From Nitrococcus sp. (GTDB lineage Bacteria; Pseudomonadota; Gammaproteobacteria; Nitrococcales; Nitrococcaceae): a stretch of DNA of 5,587 nucleotides. A program made the position numbers and the translations under genes. Shown piece by piece: positions 1-5,587 of the stretch. Within the stretch, counting starts at the first letter, position 1. Each line of letters opens with the position of its first letter. The notes under the pieces are model-generated. The model searched no databases. It saw only the letters and a list, made by a program, of their open reading frames with translations, and was not told the origin of the DNA. The stretch lies in contig JAKDMK010000179.1 in NCBI GenBank assembly GCA_030452365.1, forward strand, positions 1 through 5,587, given 5' to 3'.

Positions 1-2185
1 TGGACAGCGCCCGCACGCCGTAGTCCGAGAGAAACTCGGACTCATCCAGCAGACGCCTAAGAAGCCGCTTCATGCGGTGGCCGCGCAGCAGCGACAACAA
101 ACGGCGCTCGCCCAGCGCGGGTTCGTGCCAACGCGATACCAGCCGCGCAAGATCCGGACGGTAGCGCAAAAACCACTCGAGGCGGGCACTGAACTTCGGC
201 AGCTCGTCGAGCAGCTCGGGTTCGAGCGTTTCGACCGCGAACAACGGGATCAGACCGACGATCGAGCGTACCCGTAACGGCACGATGTGCCCCCCAGGCA
301 AGTACAATTCATCGTAGTAGAACTGATCCTCCTCGTCCCAAAGCCCGATGCCCGCGCCGGCCATATTGGTCATAGCCTCGGCGATGTAGAGGAAGTGCTC
401 GAAGAACTTGGTTGCGATGTCCTCGTAGGCGGGGTTGTGACGAGCTAGCTCGATGGCCATGCGCATGAGGTTCAGACAATACATCGCCATCCAGGCGGTG
501 CCGTCCGCCTGGTTGATGTAGCCACCGGTCGGCAGCGGCGCGCTGCGGTCGAACACGCCGATATTGTCGAGCCCGAGAAAACCACCTTGAAAGATATTGT
601 GGCCGCCCGCGTCCTTGCGATTGACCCACCAGGTAAAGTTGAGCAGCAGCTTGTGCAGGATGCGTTCGAGAAAGAGGAGATCGCCTTCGTCGCCGCGCTG
701 CTTGCGGTCAATCTGAAATACCCGCCAGGCGGCCCATGCATGCACCGGCGGGTTGACATCAGAGAAGGCCCATTCGTAAGCCGGCACCTGACCGTTCGGA
801 TGCAGATACCATGCTCGCGTCAGTAGCACGAGCTGGTGCTTGGCGAACTCGGCGTCTACGAGCGCGAGTGGGATGCAGTGGAAGGCGAGGTCCCAGGCGG
901 CATACCAGGGATATTCCCATTTGTCCGGCATCGAGAGGATATCGCGATTGTTGAGGTGCCGCCATTCGGCGTTGCGGCCAAAGCGGCGGCTTTGCGGCGG
1001 TGCCGGCTGGGCCGGATCGCCATCAAGCCACTTCGAGACGTCGTAGAAGTAAAACTGTTTGTTCCAGATCATGCCCGCGAACGCCTGGCGCTGGACTCTT
1101 CTCGCATCCGGCGCGACTAGCTCGGACTGCAGCTCGCCGTAGAACGCATCGGCTTCAGCCAAACGCTGCTCGAACACCGACTCGAACGGGTAAAACGGCG
1201 CGGCAACCGCTCCCTGCCGAAGGCGCAACCGCACGCTCGCGGCAGCACCGGCCCCGATTTCCAGGCGATAATGGGCTGCGGCCTTGGTGCCCAGATGCTC
1301 GGCGCTCACCGCTTTGTTGCGACCATGAATCAGATACTCATGGAAGGCATCCTTATAATGTCCCGCATTGCCCTCGACGCCGAACAGCCGCTTTAAGTTG
1401 CTGTCGTTGTCGGTGAACAGCAGTTTGGGCCCGCCCTCGGTATAGAGGCGGTATTCGCCCAGGCGTTTTAGATGCGCGGCAATCGAGCCGTCGTGAGCCA
1501 TGTGCAGCTCCGGCCGGCCGGCGTTTGTATACCAGGACCAGGTGTTGCGAAACCAAAGCTGCGGCAGGAGGTGCAGGGTCGCTGCCCGCGGTCCGCGGTT
1601 GTGGACGGTGATCCGCACCAGGATATCCTCGGGCCCTGCCTTGGCGTACTCGACGAACACGTCGAAATAACGCCCTTCGTCGAAGGCGCCGGTGTCAATC
1701 AGCTCGAACTCGGGCTGATCCCGCCCGCGCCGGCGGTTCTCCTCGACCAACCGGCCGTAGGGGAACTGCGCTTGCGGGTATTTGTAGAGGTACTTCAAGT
1801 ACGAGTGGGTAGGCGTGGCATCGAGATAATAGTAGAGCTCCTTGACGTCTTCGCTATGATTGCCCTCACCATTGGTCAACCCGAACAGACGCTCTTTGAG
1901 GATCGGATCCTCGCCGTTCCAAAGCGCCAGCGCGAAGCAAAGGCGCTGCTCATCGTCGCTGATGCCGGCGATGCCGTCTTCACCCCAGCGATAGGCGCGC
2001 GAGCGCGCCTGATCGTGTGAGAAGTAATCCCAGGCGGTGCCGTGCGGGCTGTAGTCCTCACGCACGGTGCCCCACTGGCGCTCGCTGAGATACGGCCCCC
2101 AGCGTTTCCATGACACCTCGCCGCGGGCATCCTCGGCTAGCCGAGTACGCTCGGCCTGGGACAAAGTTTGCTGGGTTTGCGGCAT
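1..2185 (-). CDS. GH63/MGH1-like glycoside hydrolase (glucosidase), C-terminus beyond window
   Basis: Probably a cytoplasmic inverting alpha-glycosidase acting on a glucose- or mannose-containing oligosaccharide or glycoside; the substrate cannot be read from sequence. I translated the frame by hand and it is open for 728 codons with no stop or frameshift, continuing past the left edge. The N-terminus has no signal peptide and carries [19 protein letters not shown] (residues 26-44) and WGEDG (67-71), typical of large bacterial GH63-like proteins. The catalytic (alpha/alpha)6-barrel region shows [15 protein letters not shown] (422-436), [11 protein letters not shown] (470-480), GGFLGLDN (534-541) and QADGTAWM (559-566). 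GHRMKRLL and [10 protein letters not shown] lie near residue 728. Relatives are roughly 850-900 residues, so about 150 residues, probably including the general base, lie outside. The start is ATG at 2185, preceded by AAGGGAGT at 2194-2201 with 8 bases between. The upstream debranching-enzyme relic overlaps this start by 49 bases. Family assignment is firm; substrate is not. Confidence 0.88.
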   Translation of the reverse strand, partial: MPQTQQTLSQAERTRLAEDARGEVSWKRWGPYLSERQWGTVREDYSPHGTAWDYFSHDQARSRAYRWGEDGIAGISDDEQRLCFALALWNGEDPILKERLFGLTNGEGNHSEDVKELYYYLDATPTHSYLKYLYKYPQAQFPYGRLVEENRRRGRDQPEFELIDTGAFDEGRYFDVFVEYAKAGPEDILVRITVHNRGPRAATLHLLPQLWFRNTWSWYTNAGRPELHMAHDGSIAAHLKRLGEYRLYTEGGPKLLFTDNDSNLKRLFGVEGNAGHYKDAFHEYLIHGRNKAVSAEHLGTKAAAHYRLEIGAGAAASVRLRLRQGAVAAPFYPFESVFEQRLAEADAFYGELQSELVAPDARRVQRQAFAGMIWNKQFYFYDVSKWLDGDPAQPAPPQSRRFGRNAEWRHLNNRDILSMPDKWEYPWYAAWDLAFHCIPLALVDAEFAKHQLVLLTRAWYLHPNGQVPAYEWAFSDVNPPVHAWAAWRVFQIDRKQRGDEGDLLFLERILHKLLLNFTWWVNRKDAGGHNIFQGGFLGLDNIGVFDRSAPLPTGGYINQADGTAWMAMYCLNLMRMAIELARHNPAYEDIATKFFEHFLYIAEAMTNMAGAGIGLWDEEDQFYYDELYLPGGHIVPLRVRSIVGLIPLFAVETLEPELLDELPKFSARLEWFLRYRPDLARLVSRWHEPALGERRLLSLLRGHRMKRLLRRLLDESEFLSDYGVRALS

Positions 2186-2586
2186 ATCGATGTACTCCCT
2201 TGGATTCCGTCAGACGGCGGCATCGGCGCACGGCCGAACAGCTCGCCCCATTCGCCCGCCAGCTCGCGACCGACCCGCAGCGCGTTCAGCCAGAGCGCCT
2301 GGATCTCAACCGGCTTGCCGATGCGCGGCGTGACCACCCAATCGCCGATTTTGGCGTCCATCCAGGTGAGCTCGTGCCAGTAGCGACCGTTCGCAAGCAC
2401 CGTGACCGCCGGCAGACCCTGATACGGATGCCAGACAACACAGGTATCGGCGAGCTCGGGCTCGAAGCCGAAAGCGGGATTCTCGCGGTGCAGAGCATGG
2501 TAGTCGCGCCCTGAGAGCAGCTTCCATTCCAGCGTAACGCCATTTGCCGTTAGCAGCATCTGGGCACTTGCGGAGATGCCCAGCAT
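2137..2586 (-). pseudogene. Relic of glycogen debranching enzyme (amylo-alpha-1,6-glucosidase), internally deleted
   Basis: An intact debranching enzyme of this family (GDE_N plus GDE_C domains, about 650-700 residues) removes alpha-1,6 branches from glycogen. Here only two blocks remain. Positions about 2374-2555 encode an N-domain block with [22 protein letters not shown], interrupted here for length only, and then [22 protein letters not shown]. Positions about 2236-2373 encode a catalytic-domain block: [20 protein letters not shown], then [13 protein letters not shown]. In intact enzymes these blocks are a few hundred residues apart; here they fuse in frame near 2365-2375. The first part of the N-domain and the last 100 or more residues are also missing. 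After GELF at 2236 the frame runs with no family similarity to a stop at 2137-2139, overlapping the glycosidase gene. The Asp of WMDAK, probably catalytic in the family, is retained, but the fold cannot be complete. No Shine-Dalgarno precedes ATG 2586; the frame also extends to an ATG at 2664 inside the upstream gene. The start given is a guess. Confidence 0.75.
2194..2201 (-). promoter_or_regulatory. Shine-Dalgarno of the GH63-like gene
   Basis: On the minus strand the sequence reads AAGGGAGT, with 8 bases to the ATG at 2185. This is a strong ribosome binding site and it decides the start of the glycosidase. It lies inside the reading frame of the debranching-enzyme relic, so the site can act independently or by coupling to translation of that relic. 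Confidence 0.7.
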
Positions 2587-2597
2587 CGGCTGATGCT
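2582..2597. other. Small hairpin at the end of the 79-codon gene
   Basis: The plus strand reads AGCATC-GGCT-GATGCT, a perfect 6-base stem with a 4-base loop. It covers the last base of the 79-codon gene's stop codon and the ATG proposed for the debranching relic. There is no T-run after it on the minus strand, so it does not look like an intrinsic terminator; it could slow or stabilise the transcript, or be chance. Confidence 0.3.
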
Positions 2598-2836
2598 CAG
2601 TCCGGAAACAGCGTATCTGAATCCCAGGGCTGGGAGCGGTCGAGGCGCTCGCAGAGCTCGGCATCAGTCAAGGCATCGAGCTCCCGATGCGCCTCCAGTC
2701 GGGTGATCGAAACCATGACCGCCTTACGCATCTCCCCGCCACCCTCGGGCAAGAACAAGAGCACCTGAATACCGTAGGATTCACGTCCCACGACGGCGTC
2801 CCAACGGCGGCTGTTTCGATCACGAAAGGCGCGCAT
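2597..2836 (-). CDS. Conserved-looking small hypothetical protein, 79 aa
   Basis: I do not recognise a named family, though the pattern resembles small uncharacterised proteins of proteobacteria from memory. The product begins [20 protein letters not shown] and continues with a hydrophobic strand-like segment [18 protein letters not shown] (27-44). It has an Arg/Glu/Leu-rich helical stretch with repeated acidic residues ([20 protein letters not shown], 46-65) and ends [11 protein letters not shown]. It has no signal peptide or membrane segment and is probably a soluble cytoplasmic protein. The start lies only 13 bases after the radC stop, which suggests co-transcription. No good Shine-Dalgarno is visible in the gap (ACGGG at best), so translation may be coupled to radC. 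The balanced protein-like composition and tight spacing support a real gene; the function is unknown. Confidence 0.62.
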   Translation of the reverse strand: MRAFRDRNSRRWDAVVGRESYGIQVLLFLPEGGGEMRKAVMVSITRLEAHRELDALTDAELCERLDRSQPWDSDTLFPD

Positions 2837-2849
2837 AACCCGTAAAAGC

Positions 2850-3524
2850 CTACATCAGCCCGCGCTCGGCAAGCGAGATGACTTCGCCGTCGCCCACAAC
2901 GAAGTGGTCCAACAACCGTACGTCGACCAGCGCGAGCGCATCGCGCAACCGCTTGGTCAACAAGATATCGGCGCGGCTCGGCTCCGCTACGCCCGAGGGA
3001 TGGTTGTGGGCGACAATCAGCGCCGCGGCGTTGCGTTCCAAGGCCCGCCGAACAACCTCCCGGGGATAGACACTGGCGGCATCGATCGTGCCTCGAAATA
3101 ACTCCTCAAAGGCGATTAGGCGATTGCGGTTGTCAAGGAACAGGCAGCTAAAAACCTCGCAGGGGTAGCCTCGCAGCCGGCTCTGCAAAAAGCGCCGAGT
3201 ATCCTCCGGGCTGGCGAAGGCGTCACCGCGCTGCAGCCGCTCCCCAAGATGACGCCGCCCCATCTCCAGAACGGCCTGCAGCTGGGCGAACTTGGCTGGC
3301 CCCAATCCACAGTGGGCACAGAAACGCTCCAAGTCCGCCTCCAACAGAGCACGCAGACCACCGAACTCGGTGAGCAACATACGCGCCAAATCCACCGCGG
3401 TCTGCCCGGGACGCCCGGTACGCAGGAAAATGGCCAGCAACTCGGCATCGGACAGCGCCTGCGCACCACGCAGCAGCAACTTCTCCCGTGGCCGTTCGGC
3501 CATAGGCCAATCAGTAATTGCCAT
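2850..3524 (-). CDS. radC: RadC family protein (JAMM/MPN domain), UPF0758
   Basis: The 224-residue product matches the length of E. coli RadC (222) and aligns along its whole length. The N-terminal third carries [20 protein letters not shown] (12-31), FLRTG (33-37) and a helix-hairpin-helix-like segment [17 protein letters not shown] (72-88). The C-terminal half is a JAMM/MPN metal-binding domain: Glu123 in [10 protein letters not shown] (122-131), the AHNHPSG motif with His173 and His175 (172-178), and Asp186 in [10 protein letters not shown] (181-190). These are the expected zinc ligands. The protein ends [21 protein letters not shown], as in the family. The name comes from an old radiation-sensitivity report now considered mistaken; the cellular role is unsettled, with MPN chemistry suggesting a peptidase or nuclease-like activity. 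The start is supported by the strong Shine-Dalgarno at 3529-3536. The gene is divergent from coaBC, as in E. coli. Confidence 0.96.
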   Translation of the reverse strand: MAITDWPMAERPREKLLLRGAQALSDAELLAIFLRTGRPGQTAVDLARMLLTEFGGLRALLEADLERFCAHCGLGPAKFAQLQAVLEMGRRHLGERLQRGDAFASPEDTRRFLQSRLRGYPCEVFSCLFLDNRNRLIAFEELFRGTIDAASVYPREVVRRALERNAAALIVAHNHPSGVAEPSRADILLTKRLRDALALVDVRLLDHFVVGDGEVISLAERGLM

Positions 3525-3528
3525 GGCG

Positions 3529-3536
3529 ACCTCCCT
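3529..3536 (-). promoter_or_regulatory. Shine-Dalgarno of radC
   Basis: The minus strand reads AGGGAGGT, followed by CGCC and the ATG at 3524. It is close to the full anti-Shine-Dalgarno complement, with slightly short spacing. It supports ATG 3524 over an in-frame ATG at codon 8. Confidence 0.75.
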
Positions 3537-3566
3537 GTCACCAATTGCTTGTAAGACGTCGCGTCG

Positions 3567-3572
3567 ATTCTA
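3567..3572 (-). promoter_or_regulatory. Candidate -10 element for radC
   Basis: TAGAAT on the minus strand is one base off the sigma-70 -10 consensus and would place a transcript start about 35 bases before the radC ATG. No -35 hexamer resembling TTGACA is found 16-18 bases further upstream (TGCGGG at 3590-3595), so this is a weak call. Confidence 0.3.
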
Positions 3573-3705
3573 CACTCGATTGCTCAGCGCCCGCACCTCG
3601 CCCCAAGGGTCATGTGATTGACCGGACAAGGCCAGCATTGCGAGCGACCAGATCCGCTGCACTGGCACCAATATACGGACGTTAGCAGAACATTGTCACC
3701 CCGGG

Positions 3706-3741
3706 CCTTGGCACGGCACACTGAAAGATTGCGGTGCAAGG
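3706..3741. other. Bulged inverted repeat in the divergent intergenic region
   Basis: CCTTG-g-CAC at 3706-3714 pairs with GTGCAAGG at 3734-3741 as an 8-base stem with one bulged G and a 19-base loop. It is not followed by a T-run on either strand and lies about 80 bases before coaBC. It may be a regulatory or transcript structure, or chance. Confidence 0.22.
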
Positions 3742-3765
3742 ATTTGTACTTACAAGTGATTCATA

Positions 3766-3805
3766 ATCGGATTTTTCGGTAATCTATACAGTCGGAATAT
3801 CCGAT
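3766..3805. promoter_or_regulatory. Possible operator: three TCGGA/TCCGA arms upstream of coaBC
   Basis: A small palindrome TCGGA-ATA-TCCGA occupies 3792-3804. Its right arm, extended to ATCCGAT (3799-3805), also pairs with ATCGGAT at 3766-3772, 26 bases upstream. The AT-rich stretch between (TATACA at 3785-3790, a possible -10 with no clear -35) makes this the likely promoter zone of coaBC. A binding site for a dimeric regulator would fit; no known regulator is recognised. Confidence 0.25.
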
Positions 3806-3806
3806 C

Positions 3807-3811
3807 GAGAG
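3807..3811 (+). promoter_or_regulatory. Weak Shine-Dalgarno of coaBC
   Basis: GAGAG lies 10 bases before ATG 3822. It is only modestly complementary to 16S rRNA with rather long spacing, but it is the best site near a start that matches the family N-terminus. Confidence 0.4.
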
Positions 3812-3821
3812 CATCACCACT

Positions 3822-5048
3822 ATGTCTGTCCTTGCCGGACGCCATATTCTGCTCGCTATCACCGGCGGCATCGCGGCCTACAAAAGTCCCGATCTGGCAC
3901 GACGGCTGCGGGAGGCCGGCGCCGAGGTGCGCACCGTCATGACCAGCGCCGCCATGGCGTTCGTTCGCCCAATGACGTTTCAGGCAGTCACCGGCAAGCC
4001 GGTGCATTACGATCTGCTCGATCCGGCCAGTGAGGCCGCCATGGGCCATATCGAGCTCGCCCGCTGGGCTGACTTGGTTCTGGTGGCGCCTGCCAGCGCG
4101 GATTTCATGGCGCGGCTCGCCCACGGCCATGCCGATGATCTGCTCGCCACCTTGTGCCTCGCTACACACGCCCGCATCGTTCTCGCACCGGCCATGAACC
4201 AGGTCATGTGGGCCAACGCGGCAACCCAGGCGAACCGAACACAGCTCGAGGCGCGCGGCGTGCGCATGCTGGGTCCCGGCCATGGCGATCAAGCCTGCGG
4301 CGAGGTGGGTACGGGGCGCATGCTGGAACCGACGGCACTGGTCGCGCAATTGTGCCGCTTCTACGCGCAAGGCCCATTGAGCGGGTGCACTGTCATGATC
4401 ACCGCCGGGCCAACACGCGAGGCGATCGATCCGGTGCGCTTTATCAGTAACCGCAGCTCCGGACGCATGGGCTTTGACCTCGGCGCCGCCGCCCGCGAGG
4501 CCGGTGCGCGGGTAATCGTGGTTGCCGGACCCTCGGCGGAGCCACTGGCAGCGGGTATCGAGCGGCTGGATGTGGAAAGCGCCGAGCAGATGTATGAAAC
4601 GGTCATGCAGCATATTGAGGGCTGCCATATCTTTATTGGTGCGGCCGCGGTCGCCGATTACCGCCCCGAAGCGCCACCCGCCGAGAAGATCAAAAAGCAG
4701 GAGGCGGCCATTAGCTTACGTCTGATACGAAACCCCGATATTCTGCAAGCGGTTGCGGCACTCGAGTCCGGGCGACCGTTCACGGTGGGCTTTGCCGCAG
4801 AGACCCATGGCCTGTTGGAGCATGCCGAGGGCAAGCGCCGGAACAAACGGCTCGATATGATCGCCGCCAACTGGGTCGGACGGCCGGGTCTGGGCTTTGA
4901 GAGCACGACAAACGCCCTGGAGATCCTCTGGGCGGGTGGCCACGTAAGCATCGACCAAGGGCCGAAGGCCGAGGTGGCGCGGCGCCTCATCGAGATCATC
5001 AGCGAGCGCTATCATGCACAAGATTCAACTGCGAATTCTGGATCCTAG
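3822..5048 (+). CDS. coaBC: CoaBC: phosphopantothenoylcysteine decarboxylase / phosphopantothenate-cysteine ligase
   Basis: This bifunctional cytoplasmic enzyme (also Dfp) makes 4'-phosphopantetheine for coenzyme A. CoaB joins 4'-phosphopantothenate to cysteine using CTP, and CoaC decarboxylates the product with FMN. The CoaC flavoprotein domain covers about residues 1-180, with GGIAAYK (15-21), His76 in [11 protein letters not shown], the flavin motif [11 protein letters not shown] (90-100), PAMN with Asn126, and Cys159 in [11 protein letters not shown]. These match the active-site His, Asn and Cys of E. coli Dfp. The CoaB domain covers about 190-400, with [20 protein letters not shown] (193-212, including Asn210), [10 protein letters not shown] (273-282), EKIKKQ (288-293, including Lys289) and NPDIL (304-308). 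Length is 408 residues against 406 in E. coli. The C-terminal tail after SERY (394-397) is variable and its last 35 bases overlap dut. No key residue is missing. Confidence 0.97.
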   Translation: MSVLAGRHILLAITGGIAAYKSPDLARRLREAGAEVRTVMTSAAMAFVRPMTFQAVTGKPVHYDLLDPASEAAMGHIELARWADLVLVAPASADFMARLAHGHADDLLATLCLATHARIVLAPAMNQVMWANAATQANRTQLEARGVRMLGPGHGDQACGEVGTGRMLEPTALVAQLCRFYAQGPLSGCTVMITAGPTREAIDPVRFISNRSSGRMGFDLGAAAREAGARVIVVAGPSAEPLAAGIERLDVESAEQMYETVMQHIEGCHIFIGAAAVADYRPEAPPAEKIKKQEAAISLRLIRNPDILQAVAALESGRPFTVGFAAETHGLLEHAEGKRRNKRLDMIAANWVGRPGLGFESTTNALEILWAGGHVSIDQGPKAEVARRLIEIISERYHAQDSTANSGS

Positions 5049-5469
5049 GCTCGAGGCTGAGCTCTCGTTGCCGGAGTACGCCACGCACGGATCGGCGGGA
5101 TTAGACCTGCGCGCCTGCATAGAGGCCCCTTTGGCACTCGAGCCCGGTCAGACGGAGCTGATAGCCACGGGGATCGCTGTGCACATCGGCGATCCGGGCT
5201 TTGCTGCGCTCATCCTGCCGCGCTCGGGGTTGGGCCACAAACACGGCATAGTGCTCGGCAACTTGGTGGGCCTGATCGATTCCGACTATCAAGGCCAAAT
5301 CTTTGTCTCCTGCTGGAATCGAGGCATGCAAGCATTCACGATCGAGCCCGGAGAGCGCATTGCGCAGCTCGTTTTCATCCCGGTCGCTCGACCCGCGCTC
5401 GAGCTCGTGCAGGCGTTCGATCCCAGCACGCGTGGCGAAGGCGGCTTCGGCCACTCCGGGCGCCATTAG
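5014..5469 (+). CDS. dut: Deoxyuridine 5'-triphosphate nucleotidohydrolase (dUTPase)
   Basis: The homotrimeric, magnesium-dependent enzyme hydrolyses dUTP to dUMP and pyrophosphate, keeping uracil out of DNA and supplying dUMP for thymidylate synthesis. The 151-residue product is full length and has all five family motifs: [10 protein letters not shown] (26-34); [12 protein letters not shown] (69-78); [17 protein letters not shown] (81-94), with Asp89 as the probable catalytic base; [11 protein letters not shown] (113-121); and [12 protein letters not shown] (140-150), the flexible C-terminal arm that closes over the nucleotide. The start ATG 5014 lies inside the end of coaBC, giving a 35-base overlap in another frame. 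Only a weak site (AGCGAG) precedes it, so translation is probably coupled to coa[14 protein letters not shown] aligns with the E. coli start, which supports this choice. Confidence 0.97.
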   Translation: MHKIQLRILDPRLEAELSLPEYATHGSAGLDLRACIEAPLALEPGQTELIATGIAVHIGDPGFAALILPRSGLGHKHGIVLGNLVGLIDSDYQGQIFVSCWNRGMQAFTIEPGERIAQLVFIPVARPALELVQAFDPSTRGEGGFGHSGRH

Positions 5470-5587
5470 CAGACCGACAAGGGCCAAGAAGCGTAACCCA
5501 GCCAGCGTTAATCGGCCCCGAAATAGAATGCAGGCAACTACTCACCCCCTTCTGCGCAGGATGACTGTTCCGTACTGTCATTCTGCG
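5470..5587. other. Non-coding region after dut
   Basis: No credible gene start is seen in these 118 bases. There is no clear intrinsic terminator; the nearest structure, GGGCC at 5481-5485 with GGCCC at 5514-5518, has a 28-base loop and is weak. The region ends in the palindromic repeat described separately. Confidence 0.5.
5550..5587. repeat. Palindromic (REP-like) repeat cut by the window edge
   Basis: CGCAGGATGAC (5555-5565) and GTCATTCTGCG (5577-5587) form an 11-base inverted repeat with one G-T wobble and an 11-base loop. The left arm contains the perfect palindrome CTGCGCAG (5552-5559), and TTCTGCG occurs at 5550-5556 and again at 5581-5587. The pattern suggests two adjacent copies of a short palindromic element of the type GTCATTC...CTGCGCAG...GATGAC, common between genes in many proteobacteria, with the second copy continuing beyond the edge. 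It could also act as a transcription stop for coaBC-dut. Confidence 0.5.

Noticed and set aside
1472..2020. 182-codon open frame on the plus strand
   Set aside because: It lies opposite the GH63-like gene, which is continuous and carries family motifs throughout. The plus-strand product is a mirror of GC-rich codons and has no supported start site.
2582..2597. Intrinsic terminator after the 79-codon gene
   Set aside because: The stem is only 6 bases and no T-run follows on the minus strand, so it was listed only as a hairpin.
3116..3544. 142-codon minus-strand frame overlapping radC in another frame
   Set aside because: RadC fully explains the region, and the alternative product is rich in Cys, Trp and Arg, typical of an out-of-frame reading.
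3744..3769. TTGTAC and TAATCG as a -35/-10 pair for coaBC
   Set aside because: The spacing is 14 bases, too short for a normal sigma-70 promoter, and neither hexamer is close to consensus.
3750..4628. 292-codon open frame on the minus strand
   Set aside because: It is the antisense of coaBC, whose sense frame has all active-site motifs. The antisense product is rich in His, Gly and Ala with no recognisable domain, as expected for a shadow frame in GC-rich DNA.
5033..5064. Five restriction-type hexamers in 32 bases (GAATTC, GGATCC, CCTAGG, CTCGAG, GAGCTC), like a cloning polylinker
   Set aside because: The bases encode [12 protein letters not shown] of dUTPase, which aligns without a gap to the E. 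coli Dut N-terminus, and the coaBC stop is also there. It is native coding sequence and the cluster is chance.
5101..5487. 128-codon minus-strand frame
   Set aside because: It is the antisense of dut, whose five motifs are intact on the plus strand.

Overview
The window looks like a chromosomal segment of a fairly GC-rich gammaproteobacterium. The evidence is the divergent radC / coaBC-dut arrangement, which enterobacteria such as E. coli share, together with the close similarity of RadC, CoaBC and Dut to the E. coli proteins as I recall them. Genus cannot be fixed from the sequence. No RNA gene, CRISPR array, transposase or prophage gene was found.

Layout. The left 2185 bases are one long minus-strand reading frame, open for 728 codons and running off the left edge. 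It encodes a large bacterial GH63/MGH1-like glycoside hydrolase. Just upstream, at about 2137-2586 on the same strand, is a degenerate piece of a glycogen debranching enzyme (amylo-alpha-1,6-glucosidase). It joins a block of the N-terminal domain directly to a block of the catalytic domain, and the beginning, middle and end of the gene are missing. Next comes a 79-codon conserved-looking hypothetical gene (2597-2836), then radC (2850-3524). All four minus-strand units are closely spaced or overlapping and may be co-transcribed from upstream of radC.

A 297-base intergenic region (3525-3821) separates radC from the plus-strand genes. It holds the radC Shine-Dalgarno, a weak radC -10 candidate, a bulged hairpin and a small palindrome close to the coaBC start. 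On the plus strand, coaBC (3822-5048) encodes the bifunctional enzyme for two steps of coenzyme A synthesis. It overlaps dut (5014-5469), encoding dUTPase, by 35 bases. The last 118 bases are non-coding and end in part of a palindromic repeat cut by the window edge.

How it fits together. coaBC and dut are housekeeping genes for cofactor supply and nucleotide-pool cleaning, in their usual order. The left side is a carbohydrate-processing locus: a GH63-like hydrolase whose neighbouring debranching enzyme seems to have decayed by deletion. I did not find a convincing new biological system. The debranching-enzyme relic is the most informative unusual feature.
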